This document shows positions 51,427 to 61,804 of a DNA stretch of 64,000 bases, one piece after another (position 1 is the stretch's first letter; each line of letters begins with the position of its first letter). The notes below the pieces were generated by a model. That model was not told where the DNA came from, did no database searches, and saw nothing but the letters and a program-made list of their open reading frames with translations. Location of the stretch: the NCBI RefSeq assembly GCF_015644585.1, contig NZ_JADOBI010000001.1:372001-436000 (forward strand), in the 5' to 3' direction. Made by a program: the position numbers and the translations under genes. Origin of the DNA: Rahnella laticis (GTDB taxonomy: Bacteria; Pseudomonadota; Gammaproteobacteria; Enterobacterales; Enterobacteriaceae).

Positions 51427-52952
51427 TATGCGTCCTCTTTGACCTGATGAACGACGTCAATCACGCTGCCGTCGCGGTAACGGATCACGCCCACCACGCG
51501 CTGCGTAAACTCAATCGGCTTCGGCTCGCCGGTCAGGGAAATGGCACGCTGATACAACGTTTCGATATCCATGATTTTCATGCCAGCTTCTTCGAGTCGC
51601 TGGCGGATTTCAGGGCGTGCCGGATTGACGGCGATCCCGTGGTCAGTGACCAGCACATCGATGCTTTCGCCCGGTGTGACGCGGGTGGTGACACGGCGCA
51701 CGACGGTCGGAATGCGGCTGCGCAGAAGTGGCGCAACCACAATCGTCAGGTTGGCGGCGCTGGCGACGTCGCAATGGCCGCCTGATGCGCCGCGCATCAC
51801 GCCGTCGGAACCGGTAATCACGTTCACATTAAAATCGGTGTCGATCTCCAGTGCGCTCAGAATGACGATATCCAGCTGATCGCAGCTTGCGGCTTTGGCC
51901 CCCGGATTGGCGTAAACATTGGTGGAAATTTCAATGTGCTGTGGATTGCGCCCCAGCGATGCCGCGGCCTGACCGTCAAAACATTGCGTGTCCAGCAGCG
52001 TTTCGATCAATCCTTTTTCGTGCAAATCCACCAGACTGCCGGTGATGCCGCCGAGGGCAAAACGCGCGGTGATCTGGTTGCGTTCCATCTTTTCTTCCAT
52101 GAAACGGGTGCAGGCCGTTGCCGCCGCGCCGGAGCCGGTTTGCATCGAAAAACCGGGCTTGAAATAGCCGGAATGTTCAATGACTTCGGCTGCCGTGCGG
52201 GCAATCATCAGCTCGCGCGGATTGCTGGTTACGCGCGCTGCGCCCACGCTGATTTTCGCCGGGTCGCCGACCTGATCGACTTTCACGATGTAATCCACCT
52301 GATCCTGCACCAGGCTGGCGGGCATGTTAGGGAAGGGCACCAGTTCTTCGGTCAGCAGTACGACGGTTTTGGCGAACTGCGCATCCACCATCGCGTAGCC
52401 CAGCGATCCGCAGCAGGATTTGCCGTGCGTACCGTTGGCATTGCCGAATTCGTCACTGCACGGAACGCCTAAAAAGGCGACGTCAATGTTCAGCTCGCCG
52501 TCTTGTAATAATTTCACCCGACCACCATGCGAATGGATCTGTACCGGTTCTTCCATCAGGCCGTGCGAAATGGCGTCGGCCAGTTTGCCGCGCATCCCCG
52601 AGGTATAAATGCAGGTAATCACGCCGCTGCGGATGTGTTCGATCAGCGCGTCGTTGCAGGTCATCAGAGAGCTGGATGCCAGCGTCAGATTTTTGAAACC
52701 CAGACGCGCCAGCGTGCCGACGACATGATTAATCACCTGATCGCCTTCGCGAAAAGCGTGGTGGAAGGAGATTGTCATGCCGTCTTTCAGGCCGCTGCGG
52801 GCGATCGCCTGTTCCAGCGAATCGCATAATTTACGATGCAGGCGCGCATCGGGATCGGACAAATACGGCGTGGTGCGGTGCGCACCGTCGAAAGCAACCA
52901 GATGCTTCATGCCGGGATATTGGCTGTGCAACATTTCTGTTAAATGGCTCAT
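51426..52952 (-). CDS. citF: CitF, citrate lyase alpha subunit
   Basis: A 508-residue citrate-ACP transferase. It moves acyl carrier between acetyl and citryl groups. MTISFHHAFREGDQVI, the QIHSHGGRVKLLQDGELNIDVAFLGVP block and the C-terminal FTQRVVGVIRYRDGSVIDVVHQVKE match E. coli CitF. The start at 52952 is uncertain; an ATG at 52961 is equally in frame. The E. coli protein has a longer N-terminal extension that is lacking here. Confidence 0.93.
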   Translation of the reverse strand: MSHLTEMLHSQYPGMKHLVAFDGAHRTTPYLSDPDARLHRKLCDSLEQAIARSGLKDGMTISFHHAFREGDQVINHVVGTLARLGFKNLTLASSSLMTCNDALIEHIRSGVITCIYTSGMRGKLADAISHGLMEEPVQIHSHGGRVKLLQDGELNIDVAFLGVPCSDEFGNANGTHGKSCCGSLGYAMVDAQFAKTVVLLTEELVPFPNMPASLVQDQVDYIVKVDQVGDPAKISVGAARVTSNPRELMIARTAAEVIEHSGYFKPGFSMQTGSGAAATACTRFMEEKMERNQITARFALGGITGSLVDLHEKGLIETLLDTQCFDGQAAASLGRNPQHIEISTNVYANPGAKAASCDQLDIVILSALEIDTDFNVNVITGSDGVMRGASGGHCDVASAANLTIVVAPLLRSRIPTVVRRVTTRVTPGESIDVLVTDHGIAVNPARPEIRQRLEEAGMKIMDIETLYQRAISLTGEPKPIEFTQRVVGVIRYRDGSVIDVVHQVKEDA

Positions 52953-52982
52953 TCTCTTCATATTCCTGTGCAAAATTGAGGG

Positions 52983-53858
52983 CTAGCGACGCACGCCGGA
53001 GGCGCTGGCGCGTTCAAGCACCACTTGTGCGTGGTTGATGATCGGGCCATCGATCATCTTGCCGTTGAGCGAAATTACGCCGAGGCCTTTGCGCTCGCCT
53101 TCTTCTGCGGCGGCGATAACGCGACGCGCGTAATCCACGTCTTCCTGCGTCGGTGCGTAAGCGTTGTGCAGCAACTCAATCTGGCGCGGGTTAATCAGGG
53201 ATTTGCCGTTGAAACCCATTTTGCGGATAAGCTCGACTTCACGCAGGAAACCGGCTTCATCGTTGATATCGGAATACACCACATCAAAGGCGTCGATACC
53301 GGCGGCGCGCGCGGCGTGCAGCACGGCGCAACGGGCGTAGAACAGCTCAGTGCCGTCACCGCGCTCAGTTTGCATGTCCATCACATAGTCGAAAGCGGCC
53401 AGCGCGATGCCAATCAGACGCGGCGAACAGCGGGCAATGGCGACGGCGTTGATAACGCCAATAGCCGATTCGATGGCGGCCATGACTTTGGTGGAACCGA
53501 CTTCACGCCCGCAGTCTTTTTCGATGCGTTCGATGTGCGCTTCCAGCTCGAAAATATCTTCTGGCGTATCGGTTTTCGGCAGACGAACCACGTCCACACC
53601 GGCGCGCACCACGGCTTCCAGATCCTTCAAACCAAACGGCGTGCTGAGCTGATTAATGCGCACGACGGTTTCGATATCTTTGTACATCGGGTGTTGCAGG
53701 GCGTGGAACACCAGAATGCGGGCGGTGTCTTTTTCGCGCAGGGAAACGGCGTCTTCCAGATCAAACATGATGGAATCAGGACGATAGATAAATGCCGTGG
53801 ATAACATGGCGGCACTGGCCCCCGGCAGGAACAGCATGCTGCGGCGGAGTTTTTTCAT
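52983..53858 (-). CDS. citE: CitE, citrate lyase beta subunit
   Basis: A 291-residue citryl-ACP lyase that splits citryl-ACP into oxaloacetate and acetyl-ACP. The start [19 protein letters not shown], the metal site region [22 protein letters not shown] and the [14 protein letters not shown] motif are all present. The start overlaps citD by 4 bases and GGGAG is 7 bases upstream. Length and order match the enterobacterial lyase genes. Confidence 0.95.
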   Translation of the reverse strand: MKKLRRSMLFLPGASAAMLSTAFIYRPDSIMFDLEDAVSLREKDTARILVFHALQHPMYKDIETVVRINQLSTPFGLKDLEAVVRAGVDVVRLPKTDTPEDIFELEAHIERIEKDCGREVGSTKVMAAIESAIGVINAVAIARCSPRLIGIALAAFDYVMDMQTERGDGTELFYARCAVLHAARAAGIDAFDVVYSDINDEAGFLREVELIRKMGFNGKSLINPRQIELLHNAYAPTQEDVDYARRVIAAAEEGERKGLGVISLNGKMIDGPIINHAQVVLERASASGVRR

Positions 53859-54145
53859 CGTAACGTCTCCCAGTGAATATTTTCTTCCTGTGCTGCACGC
53901 AGTACCGCGCTTTGCACGCGGGCGCGGATAACGCAATCGAGCGCGCCTTTATCTTCAATAATCAGTAAGCCTTCTTTCACGCCAAGGGCTTCAAGCGTTT
54001 CGTTCACAACGCGGCGGATCTGGTCGCCAAACTGCTTGATCACTTCGCTGTTGATCACCACGCTCAGCTCGCTGGCCGGGGCGATTTTTACCAGCAAATC
54101 GCTGGATTCAACCGTACCTGCCAGCGCCTCCTTCACAATTTTCAT
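53855..54145 (-). CDS. citD: CitD, citrate lyase acyl carrier protein
   Basis: A 96-residue carrier protein (gamma subunit). Ser14 in GTVESSDLL is the attachment site for the phosphoribosyl dephospho-CoA arm. The [13 protein letters not shown] motif is conserved with E. coli. It is the third gene of the lyase series after citC. Confidence 0.95.
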   Translation of the reverse strand: MKIVKEALAGTVESSDLLVKIAPASELSVVINSEVIKQFGDQIRRVVNETLEALGVKEGLLIIEDKGALDCVIRARVQSAVLRAAQEENIHWETLR

Positions 54146-54160
54146 TCGTTTTTTCCTGCT

Positions 54161-55255
54161 TTAACAAAGAGTGGTAGAAATAATAAGTTCATCGCTGCGC
54201 GCCGTTTCAGCGGGCGCTTCAGCGCAATAATGGTGTTCAAGATGCGCATACGTGCTGGGCGGAACGATGTTGCGGATGCGCGGTAGCTGACAGGTTTTCA
54301 GCAATGCGCGGACTTCCGAGGCTGAAATCGCGATGCCACCGGCATGGCGTTTACGCGGCAGTTCAATAACGGTCAGCGGTTTTGAGGCCGAACGGGAGGG
54401 CGTTTCCAGCCAGTCGTGCATGTCACAGTTGTACTGATGCGTGACCGGGCAAAAGGGCTCGCTGCCGACAAAACGATGCGTAATGCCCAGCGCCGGGGCG
54501 ATGTACTGGCGGAAAATCAGCAGATCCATCACGCTCCAGGTCTGGTTCACCAGCCCGGCATCTTTAAGGAAATAACCGGGAAACGTGGCGCGTGAAATCA
54601 TGTACTCAGAACCGGCGTGAACCGTGACATTCGGCAAATCGGCGACGCCCTGACGCACCATTTCCAGCCTTTCCTGAAACGGGAAATACGACACGTCTTC
54701 GCTGACCACAAAAACGTGCAGCCAGTCGCACGTCGCCGCCGCCTGTTCCGCCAGATAACGATGGCCGAGCGTGAACGGATTGGCATTCATCACTACCGCG
54801 CCAACGCGCTGACCTTCGTGATAATGGCGCTTCAGGGCGCGGCAATAATGGCTGATGCCGACCGGCGTGTTTTCCATCAGCACCGCGACGTTGTCCCACT
54901 GCACCAGCGGGTAAAATCCGCAGCCGCGAAAGCGTTCCAGATTGCCGGGACGGGTGTAGAGAAACAGGTGGAGTTTGCCGCGCTGAACCGCAAAGTTTTC
55001 GACTTCACTGAGCAATCTGGCGCTGAGATTTTCGCCGCGCCAGTCTGCCGCCACGGCCACGCACTTGATGGTGTTGCTGACCAGACCTGCACATCCGATC
55101 AGCCGTCTGCCGGACAGGGCCACCACGAAATACTCGATATCATCATCCATGCCCAGCTGGCTTTGATGCAGCAGGGCGCGGATATCGGCCAGCAAGCCCT
55201 GAGGTGCCTGGCTTGTGGTGATGACGTGAAAGTCGGGTTCGTCACGGCTGAACAT
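54161..55255 (-). CDS. citC: CitC, citrate lyase synthetase (acetate:SH ligase)
   Basis: A 364-residue enzyme that acetylates the prosthetic group to activate citrate lyase, using ATP and acetate. It has an N-terminal GNAT-like domain and a C-terminal nucleotidyl transferase domain with VMNANPFTLGHRYLAEQAA (HxGH-like site). The start at 55255 has AGGA 7 bases upstream; the frame runs 31 codons further without homology. Confidence 0.93.
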   Translation of the reverse strand: MFSRDEPDFHVITTSQAPQGLLADIRALLHQSQLGMDDDIEYFVVALSGRRLIGCAGLVSNTIKCVAVAADWRGENLSARLLSEVENFAVQRGKLHLFLYTRPGNLERFRGCGFYPLVQWDNVAVLMENTPVGISHYCRALKRHYHEGQRVGAVVMNANPFTLGHRYLAEQAAATCDWLHVFVVSEDVSYFPFQERLEMVRQGVADLPNVTVHAGSEYMISRATFPGYFLKDAGLVNQTWSVMDLLIFRQYIAPALGITHRFVGSEPFCPVTHQYNCDMHDWLETPSRSASKPLTVIELPRKRHAGGIAISASEVRALLKTCQLPRIRNIVPPSTYAHLEHHYCAEAPAETARSDELIISTTLC

Positions 55256-55328
55256 AATGCATTCCTGATATCGGGTATTGTTCAAATAACTCGGAGCATG
55301 CCGGGCACGAAGCCCGGCGTTTAACACG

Positions 55329-56198
55329 TTAATGGGCGGCCGGTGCATGGCTCACCTGACGGTCCGCGGCAACAATCACGTTGCTGAGATGACCGATTTT
55401 TTCGATTTCCACTTCAATGCGGTCGCCGGGTTTCATAAACAGCGGCGGTACGCGTTTCTTGCCCACGCCGCCCGGAGAACCGGTGATGATCACGTCGCCT
55501 GCGCTCAGTGAGGTAAAGGTACTGATGTACTCAATCAGCTCGGCAACCTTGTGGATCATGCTGCGGGTGTTGTCGTCCTGAACCATATTGCCGTTCAGCC
55601 AGGTACGGATTGCCAGCGCATGCGGATCAGGAATTTCATCCGCCGTGGTCATCCACGGGCCAAAAGCACCGGTCTGCCGCCAGTTTTTACCGGCGGTAAA
55701 CCAGGTGTGCTGCCAGTCGCGGGCGGAACCGTCCATGTAGCAGCTGTAACCGGCAACGTGGGAAAGGGCGTCTTCGCGGGAAATATTTTCGCCCGCTGAC
55801 CCGATGATGACGGCCAGTTCGCCCTCGTAATCAAACTCAACCGAACGGCTGGGTTTGATGATCGGGGAGGCGTGGCCGGTTTGTGAGTCAGCAAAGCGGA
55901 CAAACAGCGTCGGTGCCGGATTGTGCTGATCGAACTCTTTGCGTTTTTCAGCGTAATTCATGCCGACGCAGAGAATTTTTTCCGGATTCTGAATGACCGG
56001 CAAAAACGTCAGGTCATCAAAGCTCAGATCTGCCGGTCGGCTGGCCAGTTCCTGCGCCTGTGACAGTGCGTCGCCCGCCAGCAGAGCCTTGAGGTCGGGA
56101 TAACGCTGGCCGAGAATGCGGCCAAGGTCGATCATGCCGCTCTGCGTTGCGATGCCGTAGGACTTGCGCCCCTGATAGAGATAACTTGCCAGTTTCAT
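55329..56198 (-). CDS. fumarylacetoacetate hydrolase-fold protein, candidate oxaloacetate decarboxylase or tautomerase
   Basis: A 289-residue FAH-family protein with the metal-binding region: VGMNYAEKRKEF, then VEFDYEGELAVIIG (Glu-x-Glu), DGSARDWQH and the TGSPGGVGKKRVPP loop. Relatives include FAHD1-type oxaloacetate decarboxylases, though other substrates occur. It lies between citS and citC, where Klebsiella has oadGAB, so acting on the oxaloacetate released by citrate lyase is plausible but unproven. The start at 56198 has AGGA 7 bases upstream. Confidence 0.8.
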   Translation of the reverse strand: MKLASYLYQGRKSYGIATQSGMIDLGRILGQRYPDLKALLAGDALSQAQELASRPADLSFDDLTFLPVIQNPEKILCVGMNYAEKRKEFDQHNPAPTLFVRFADSQTGHASPIIKPSRSVEFDYEGELAVIIGSAGENISREDALSHVAGYSCYMDGSARDWQHTWFTAGKNWRQTGAFGPWMTTADEIPDPHALAIRTWLNGNMVQDDNTRSMIHKVAELIEYISTFTSLSAGDVIITGSPGGVGKKRVPPLFMKPGDRIEVEIEKIGHLSNVIVAADRQVSHAPAAH

Positions 56199-56256
56199 AA
56201 ATATGTCCTGAATTGAATCAATCAAAAATCACAATCGTGCTTGCCGGATAACGCTG

Positions 56257-57621
56257 TCAGACCAGGAAATTCCCCAGAACCAGCAGGGCTACCGAAACGT
56301 TGATCGCGCCGCCGATGCGGGTCGCGATTTGTGCGAAAGGCATCAGTTGCATACGGTTGCCCGCCGTCAGAATAGCGACGTCACCGGTGCCGCCCTGACC
56401 GCTCTGACAGCAGGACACGATGGCGACATCAATCGGGTGCATACCGATTTTCTTGCCCACGAAGAAGCCGGTGGCAACCAGGGCTGCGACGGTGCTGACG
56501 ATGACCAGCAGATTTGAAATAGTGAACGCGGCGACCAGTTCGTTCCAAGGTGTGATAGCCACGCCAACGGCAAACAGAATCGGGTAGGTCACGGAAGTCT
56601 GGAAGAATTTGTACACCACCTGCGAACCTTCAAGCAGGCGAGGTGAGACGCCGTGCGCCAGCTTGAGCGCGACCGCGGCAAACAACATGCCGACCGGTGC
56701 AGGCAGGCCAATCAGTTTGTGTAACAGCATGCCGACCATGTACAGCAGAACCGCCAGCAGGGCGCCTGCGGCAATGGTGGTGACATCGGTTTTACCGCTG
56801 GTTGCCGACAGCGCGCTTTTATCTGCGGTGGCATTTTTGGCGGAAGGCATCAGCTGGCCTTCACCGGTCAGATGCGGATAACGTTTACCGAGCTGATTGA
56901 GTGAGCCCGAGATAACAATGGCGGTCAGGCCACCGAGCATCACGATAGGCAGAATGCGGCCCAGCGCCACGCCCTGATCCATATGCAGCAACGTGGCGTA
57001 GCCGATAGACAACGGGATTGCGCCTTCACCCACACCCCCGGCCATAATCGGCAGGATCAGGAAGAAGAAGATCTGGAAAGGTTCCATGCCCAGTGCCAGA
57101 CCCACGCCCATCCCGACCAGCATGCCGACCACTTCACCGCACAGCATCGGGAAGAAAATACGCATGAAGCCCTGAATGAGCACTTTGCGATCCATGCTCA
57201 TGATGCTGCCGACAATAATGCAGCAGATGTAGAGATAAAGGATGTTGGTGCTTTTGTAGAATTTCGTGGTGGATTCGACCACTACGTCCGGCAGCAGGCC
57301 GTAGTACACCAGTGCGGAGGGAATGAAGGTCGCGCAAATCGCTGCGGCGCCCATTTTGCCGATGAACGGCAGACGTTTACCGAACTCGCCGCAGGCAAAG
57401 CCGAAGAACGCTAACGTCGCCACCATCACTACGATATCGCTCGGCAGTTTGCCGTCCAGACAGTCGATGGCAATCAGCACACCGGCCATCACAAACAGTG
57501 GTAAAGGAATAATGCCAATTTTCCAGGTGTCGAGAATGTGCCACCATTTATCTTTTAATGAGAGCTGTTTTGCAGGTACCGAACCCGCGGGAACAGAATA
57601 AGTGTCGTCGGTTGTACTCAT
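56257..57621 (-). CDS. citS: CitS-like citrate:sodium symporter (2HCT family)
   Basis: A 454-residue carrier with about 11 membrane segments. The two GGxG re-entrant loops are present as IMAGGVGEGAIPLS and SGQGGTGDVAIL. The final segment has QIATRIGGAINV, whose Arg corresponds to the substrate-binding residue of K. pneumoniae CitS. It couples divalent citrate entry to sodium. It is the first gene of the leftward operon and lies divergent to citAB. Confidence 0.93.
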   Translation of the reverse strand: MSTTDDTYSVPAGSVPAKQLSLKDKWWHILDTWKIGIIPLPLFVMAGVLIAIDCLDGKLPSDIVVMVATLAFFGFACGEFGKRLPFIGKMGAAAICATFIPSALVYYGLLPDVVVESTTKFYKSTNILYLYICCIIVGSIMSMDRKVLIQGFMRIFFPMLCGEVVGMLVGMGVGLALGMEPFQIFFFLILPIMAGGVGEGAIPLSIGYATLLHMDQGVALGRILPIVMLGGLTAIVISGSLNQLGKRYPHLTGEGQLMPSAKNATADKSALSATSGKTDVTTIAAGALLAVLLYMVGMLLHKLIGLPAPVGMLFAAVALKLAHGVSPRLLEGSQVVYKFFQTSVTYPILFAVGVAITPWNELVAAFTISNLLVIVSTVAALVATGFFVGKKIGMHPIDVAIVSCCQSGQGGTGDVAILTAGNRMQLMPFAQIATRIGGAINVSVALLVLGNFLV

Positions 57622-57995
57622 GATGAATCCCCTGTGTCAATTTGTGCAGGGAGTGTAAGAGAGATAATAACCGGTATTATGTGAAGTCCCGCAAGTTAAC
57701 AGCGGTATTTTAAAGGAGTGAAAGGTTTTTATGGTTTTAATTAATTCTTAGGATTTTACTTAATATATTTTCTGTGGTTTTTATGGTGTTATTTGTAATT
57801 ATAATATTACTGTTAATTTATGGTGAAATAACTGTTGTGAACTTTGCTATCAGCCGCAAGGGGCTTGCTGCGCCTGCGGTTGTTCTGCGGCGTGCCTCGC
57901 AACTTTGATTTTCCCGTCTGACAGAAATAGCCCCGGATGATAAAGTGCCGTCACTGTTAATAATTATCTCAGCGCTCTTTATAACGGATGTCCCG
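57622..57995. promoter_or_regulatory. divergent citS/citA control region
   Basis: No gene is visible. 57650-57845 is very AT-rich and would hold the citS promoter and CitB binding sites, which I cannot define. 57851-57900 is GC-rich and folds (GCAAG-GGG-CTTGC at 57856-57868). No perfect CRP site is found. Confidence 0.45.
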
Positions 57996-59624
57996 ATGCG
58001 GTTTCGACCCTCTTTCCAGATAAAGCTTTTTATTTATCTTGTGGTTTTATTCGTCACACTGTTTTCGATAGTGGGGGTTTATTACTTTCACGATATTGAA
58101 CGTCAGTTATATGAAGATATGGGTGTGCGTGCAAAAGTACAGGCAGAAGAAATTGCACTTATACCGTCGTTAATTACCGCAGTGGAAAATAAGGATGTTT
58201 CTGCAATTAACAGACTGATGAGGAATATATCCGCGCACAGTGACGCGAGTTATATGGTGATTGGTGACGGAAAAGCGATGCATCTTTTCCATTCCATTTA
58301 TGCCGATCGCGTGGGTAAGGCGCTGGTGGGCGACGACAACGTCGATGTGCTGGCGGGTAAAAGCAGCACCACCGTGCGCCTCGGCGGCATCGGGCTGTCG
58401 CTGCGCAGCAAAGCGCCGATTTTAAATGCGCAGGGCCACGTCATCGGCATCGTCTCTGTGGGGTATCTGACCAGCCATATTAATACGCTGACCGTCGAGA
58501 AAGCCATCCGTATTCTGGTGGCCGCCGCGACGCTCCTGCTGGCGCTGTTTACCTTCTCGTGGTTTTTCTCGCGCTCGATTAAAAAGCAGATGTTTTCGCT
58601 GGAGCCGCGTGAAATCGGTCTGCTGGTTCGTCAGCAAAAAGCGCTGATGGAATCCATTTACGAAGGCGTGATCGCCATCGACGGGCAGTCGCGTATTGCC
58701 GTGATTAATCAGGCGGCGAAAAAACTGCTGAATCTGGACGCACCCTCGCGGGAACTGCGCGGAAAACCGCTGGAAGAGGTGATTGCGCCGGTCAGCTTTT
58801 TTGATCGTCAGGTGATGCTGGAGAAAGATATTCACGATGAAATCTGCCTGTTCAACAACCTGACAGTGGTCGCCAGCCGTGTGCGGATCATGCTGGAAGA
58901 CCAGCTTCAGGGCTGGGTGATTACCTTCCGCGATTGCAGCGACATCGATCGCCTGAGCATTCAGCTCAGTCAGGTGCAGCGCTACGCCGATAACCTGCGG
59001 GTGATGCGCCATGAGCAGCTGAACTGGACGGCAACGCTGGCCGGGCTGTTGCACATGGGCCGTTACGATGAGGCGATCCGGTATATCGAAGCGCAATCGG
59101 AAAGTGCGCAGGAACTGCTGGATTTTGTCTCGGCGCGGTTTTGTTCGCCCAGACTGTGCGGATTGCTGCTGGGGAAATATGCGCGTGCGCGTGAGAAGGG
59201 CGTAGAACTGGCCTTCGATCCGGCGTGTGAATTAACGCATTTGCCCCCGACGCTGAGTGAAACAGAGCTGATGTCGGTTATCGGTAACCTGCTGGATAAC
59301 GCCATCGAAGCCACCCTGCTGCGCGGCGAAAATGCCGGGCCGGTAGAGGTATACATCGTTTCTACCCACGCGGATCTGGTGATCGAAGTCGCCGATCAGG
59401 GCGTCGGTATTGCGCCGGAGCGACGTGAGCAGATTTTCTCGCTCGGTGTGACTTCCAAACGGGAAGGGGATCACGGGCTGGGGCTGCATCTGGTTGCCAG
59501 CTATGTCAGCCACGCGGGTGGCACCATTGAAGTTTCTGATAACTCCCCGACGGGTTCTGTTTTCTCTGTCTTCATACCTAACGGGCTGCCGGTCCATTCA
59601 ACCGGAACAACGGGAAAAGCATAA
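57996..59624 (+). CDS. citA: CitA, citrate-sensing histidine kinase
   Basis: A 542-residue membrane sensor. Membrane segments at about 9-31 and 168-190 flank a periplasmic PAS-type citrate-binding domain. A cytoplasmic PAS follows (about 215-320). The kinase has the H-box MRHEQLNW (His339), N-box GNLLDNAIEA and G-box DHGLGLHLV. It phosphorylates CitB when citrate binds. The start at 57996 is chosen because the upstream 17 codons lack homology. Related DpiB is an alternative name. Confidence 0.88.
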   Translation: MRFRPSFQIKLFIYLVVLFVTLFSIVGVYYFHDIERQLYEDMGVRAKVQAEEIALIPSLITAVENKDVSAINRLMRNISAHSDASYMVIGDGKAMHLFHSIYADRVGKALVGDDNVDVLAGKSSTTVRLGGIGLSLRSKAPILNAQGHVIGIVSVGYLTSHINTLTVEKAIRILVAAATLLLALFTFSWFFSRSIKKQMFSLEPREIGLLVRQQKALMESIYEGVIAIDGQSRIAVINQAAKKLLNLDAPSRELRGKPLEEVIAPVSFFDRQVMLEKDIHDEICLFNNLTVVASRVRIMLEDQLQGWVITFRDCSDIDRLSIQLSQVQRYADNLRVMRHEQLNWTATLAGLLHMGRYDEAIRYIEAQSESAQELLDFVSARFCSPRLCGLLLGKYARAREKGVELAFDPACELTHLPPTLSETELMSVIGNLLDNAIEATLLRGENAGPVEVYIVSTHADLVIEVADQGVGIAPERREQIFSLGVTSKREGDHGLGLHLVASYVSHAGGTIEVSDNSPTGSVFSVFIPNGLPVHSTGTTGKA

Positions 59625-60314
59625 ATGATTCAAGCTGAAATGATTGACGTAATGATTGTGGAAGATGAAAACCAGCTGGCGCAGCTTTACGCCGAGCTTA
59701 TCGATAATCACCGCTGGCTGCGGCTGGTGGGGATGGCCTCCACGCTGCGGGAAGCGAAGGTGCTGATTGAGGAAAAGCGGCCGCAGCTGTTGCTGCTGGA
59801 TAACTATTTGCCGGACGGAAAGGGGATTTCCCTGCTTGAAAACGATGTGCTGAAGAAAACGCATTGCTCGGTGATTTTTATCACGGCGGCCAGCGACATG
59901 AACACGTGCAGTCAGGCGATTCGTTCTGGCGCGTTTGATTACATTCTCAAACCGGTGTCCTGGAACCGTCTGCAACAATCGCTGGAGCGGTTCATTCAGT
60001 TCAGCCAGACGCAGCGGGCGTGGAAAGTGGTCGATCAGCAAAACGTCGACAGTCTCTATCAGCTACAGGCCAAAGACTTCACGCCCAAGGCCGGAAACAA
60101 AGGCATCGAAGAGAACACGCTGAATCTGGTGGAAGCGATTTTTATGCAGGATGCCGGGCGCTGTTATTCGGTCGATGAAGTGGTCAGTGAAACGAAGTTA
60201 AGCAAAACCACCGCCCGCCGGTATCTCGAGCATTGCGTTCAGAAAGGGGATTTGCGGGTGGAAATGCTGTACGGGAAAATCGGACATCCCCGCCGGATGT
60301 ACCGGCGGGCGTAA
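59625..60314 (+). CDS. citB: CitB, response regulator of citrate fermentation
   Basis: A 229-residue regulator. The receiver domain has DVMIVEDENQ, phospho-acceptor Asp59 (LLLLDNYLPDG) and Lys109 (YILKPVSW). The C-terminal helix-turn-helix is YSVDEVVSETKLSKTTARRYLEH. It follows citA with no gap. It should activate the divergent citS operon. Confidence 0.92.
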   Translation: MIQAEMIDVMIVEDENQLAQLYAELIDNHRWLRLVGMASTLREAKVLIEEKRPQLLLLDNYLPDGKGISLLENDVLKKTHCSVIFITAASDMNTCSQAIRSGAFDYILKPVSWNRLQQSLERFIQFSQTQRAWKVVDQQNVDSLYQLQAKDFTPKAGNKGIEENTLNLVEAIFMQDAGRCYSVDEVVSETKLSKTTARRYLEHCVQKGDLRVEMLYGKIGHPRRMYRRA

Positions 60315-60323
60315 CGCAGGGCT

Positions 60324-61754
60324 TTATTGCGCTTTTTTCTCTCTCGGGTATTTCCACAACCAGCGGCCGCTCGCCATACGCCAGTAGAAAAAGATACCGC
60401 GAACGATCCAGTCGAGGAACATCCCGAGCCAGATACCCACGACGCCGAAATTAAGCACGATACCGAGGAAATAGCCCACTACGATGCGGCAGCCCCACAT
60501 GCCGACCATGGAAACGTACATGGTGAAACGGGCATCGCGCGCGCCTTTCAGCCCGGCAGGCAACACCCAGGAGGCGGCCCAGAACGGCATAAAGGCAGCG
60601 TTCAGCCAGATCAGGATTTTTACGACGTCGATAACGTCCTGTTCATTGGTGTAGAACCGCGCCAGCAGCCCGGCGAATGGCACAGACATAAAGGCCAGTA
60701 CGCAAAGCCCGAAAGTCGATAACCAGAAAATATGGCGCAGCTGGCGTTCGGACTGGGCGATCTGCCCTTTGCCCAGACGGGTGCCGACAATAATCGTCGA
60801 GGCCGACCCTAAGGCGTTCCCCGGCAGGTTAATCAGCGCGGCAATCGAGAAGGCAATAAAGTTACCGGCAATCACGTTGGTGCCCATGCCCGCCACAAAG
60901 ACCTGCGTCAGTAATTTGCCGCCGTTGAACAGCACGGATTCAATACTGGCCGGAATACCGATGCCCAGCACTTCGCGCAGAATGTTGGTATTGAGTGGCA
61001 GAAAGTAACTTTTGAGGGAGATTTTCAGCGACGGATTAAAGCCGATCATCAGGACAAAAATGACCGCCACGGCGCCGATATAACGGGAAATCGTCAGTCC
61101 CAGGCCGGCACCGATAAAGCCGAATCCGTGCCAGCCGAAGCAGCCGTAAATGAGCACGCTGCTGATGACCAGATTGAGGATGTTCATGCCGCCGTTGAGC
61201 AGCATCGGGATCTTGGTATTACCGGCACCGCGCAGGGCACCGGAACCGATCAGCGCAATGGCAGCGGCCGGATAACTCCAGCTGCTCATCTGAAGATAAG
61301 AAAGCGCCATTTCTTTCACTTCAGGTTCAGCGTTACCGGCAATCATGTCGATAATGACATGCCCGGAAAACTGAAGCAGCACCGCCAGAAACACGGCGAA
61401 AACTGTCATGATCGCCAGTGACTGGCGGGCGGCCGCGCGGGCGCGTTCGTGGTCAAGTTTGCCCAGGCTGAATGCAACGACAACGGTGGTCCCCAGATCG
61501 ACGGCGGCGAAGAAAGAGATGACCACCATGTTAAAACTGTCGGCCAGCCCAACCCCGGCCATCGCTTCTTTACCCAGCCAGCTGACGAGGAACGTGCTCA
61601 ACACGCCCATTAACAGAACGCAGGCATTCTCGAAGAAAATCGGTACTGCGAGGGGCGTAATTTCACGCCAGAACAACGTACGGTATGAACGCCGTTTCGG
61701 ATACCAGGGCGTGCGCTCGATGGCTTTGCGCAAAGAGACGATGACGTTTTGCAA
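60324..61754 (-). CDS. yeeO: YeeO-like MATE family efflux transporter
   Basis: A 476-residue protein with twelve membrane segments, matching E. coli YeeO throughout (FWREITPLAVPIF, GGMNILNLVISSVLIYG and SRYIGAVAVIFVLMIGFNPSLKISLKSYF). MATE carriers exchange cations for organic compounds; YeeO has been linked to flavin and dipeptide export in E. coli. It lies downstream of amn, in the order also found in E. coli. Confidence 0.9.
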   Translation of the reverse strand: MQNVIVSLRKAIERTPWYPKRRSYRTLFWREITPLAVPIFFENACVLLMGVLSTFLVSWLGKEAMAGVGLADSFNMVVISFFAAVDLGTTVVVAFSLGKLDHERARAAARQSLAIMTVFAVFLAVLLQFSGHVIIDMIAGNAEPEVKEMALSYLQMSSWSYPAAAIALIGSGALRGAGNTKIPMLLNGGMNILNLVISSVLIYGCFGWHGFGFIGAGLGLTISRYIGAVAVIFVLMIGFNPSLKISLKSYFLPLNTNILREVLGIGIPASIESVLFNGGKLLTQVFVAGMGTNVIAGNFIAFSIAALINLPGNALGSASTIIVGTRLGKGQIAQSERQLRHIFWLSTFGLCVLAFMSVPFAGLLARFYTNEQDVIDVVKILIWLNAAFMPFWAASWVLPAGLKGARDARFTMYVSMVGMWGCRIVVGYFLGIVLNFGVVGIWLGMFLDWIVRGIFFYWRMASGRWLWKYPREKKAQ

Positions 61755-61804
61755 GAGAATTCCAGGGTGGCAGAAAGTAGAACAGCGTTTTAATTTATGA
61801 TGGT

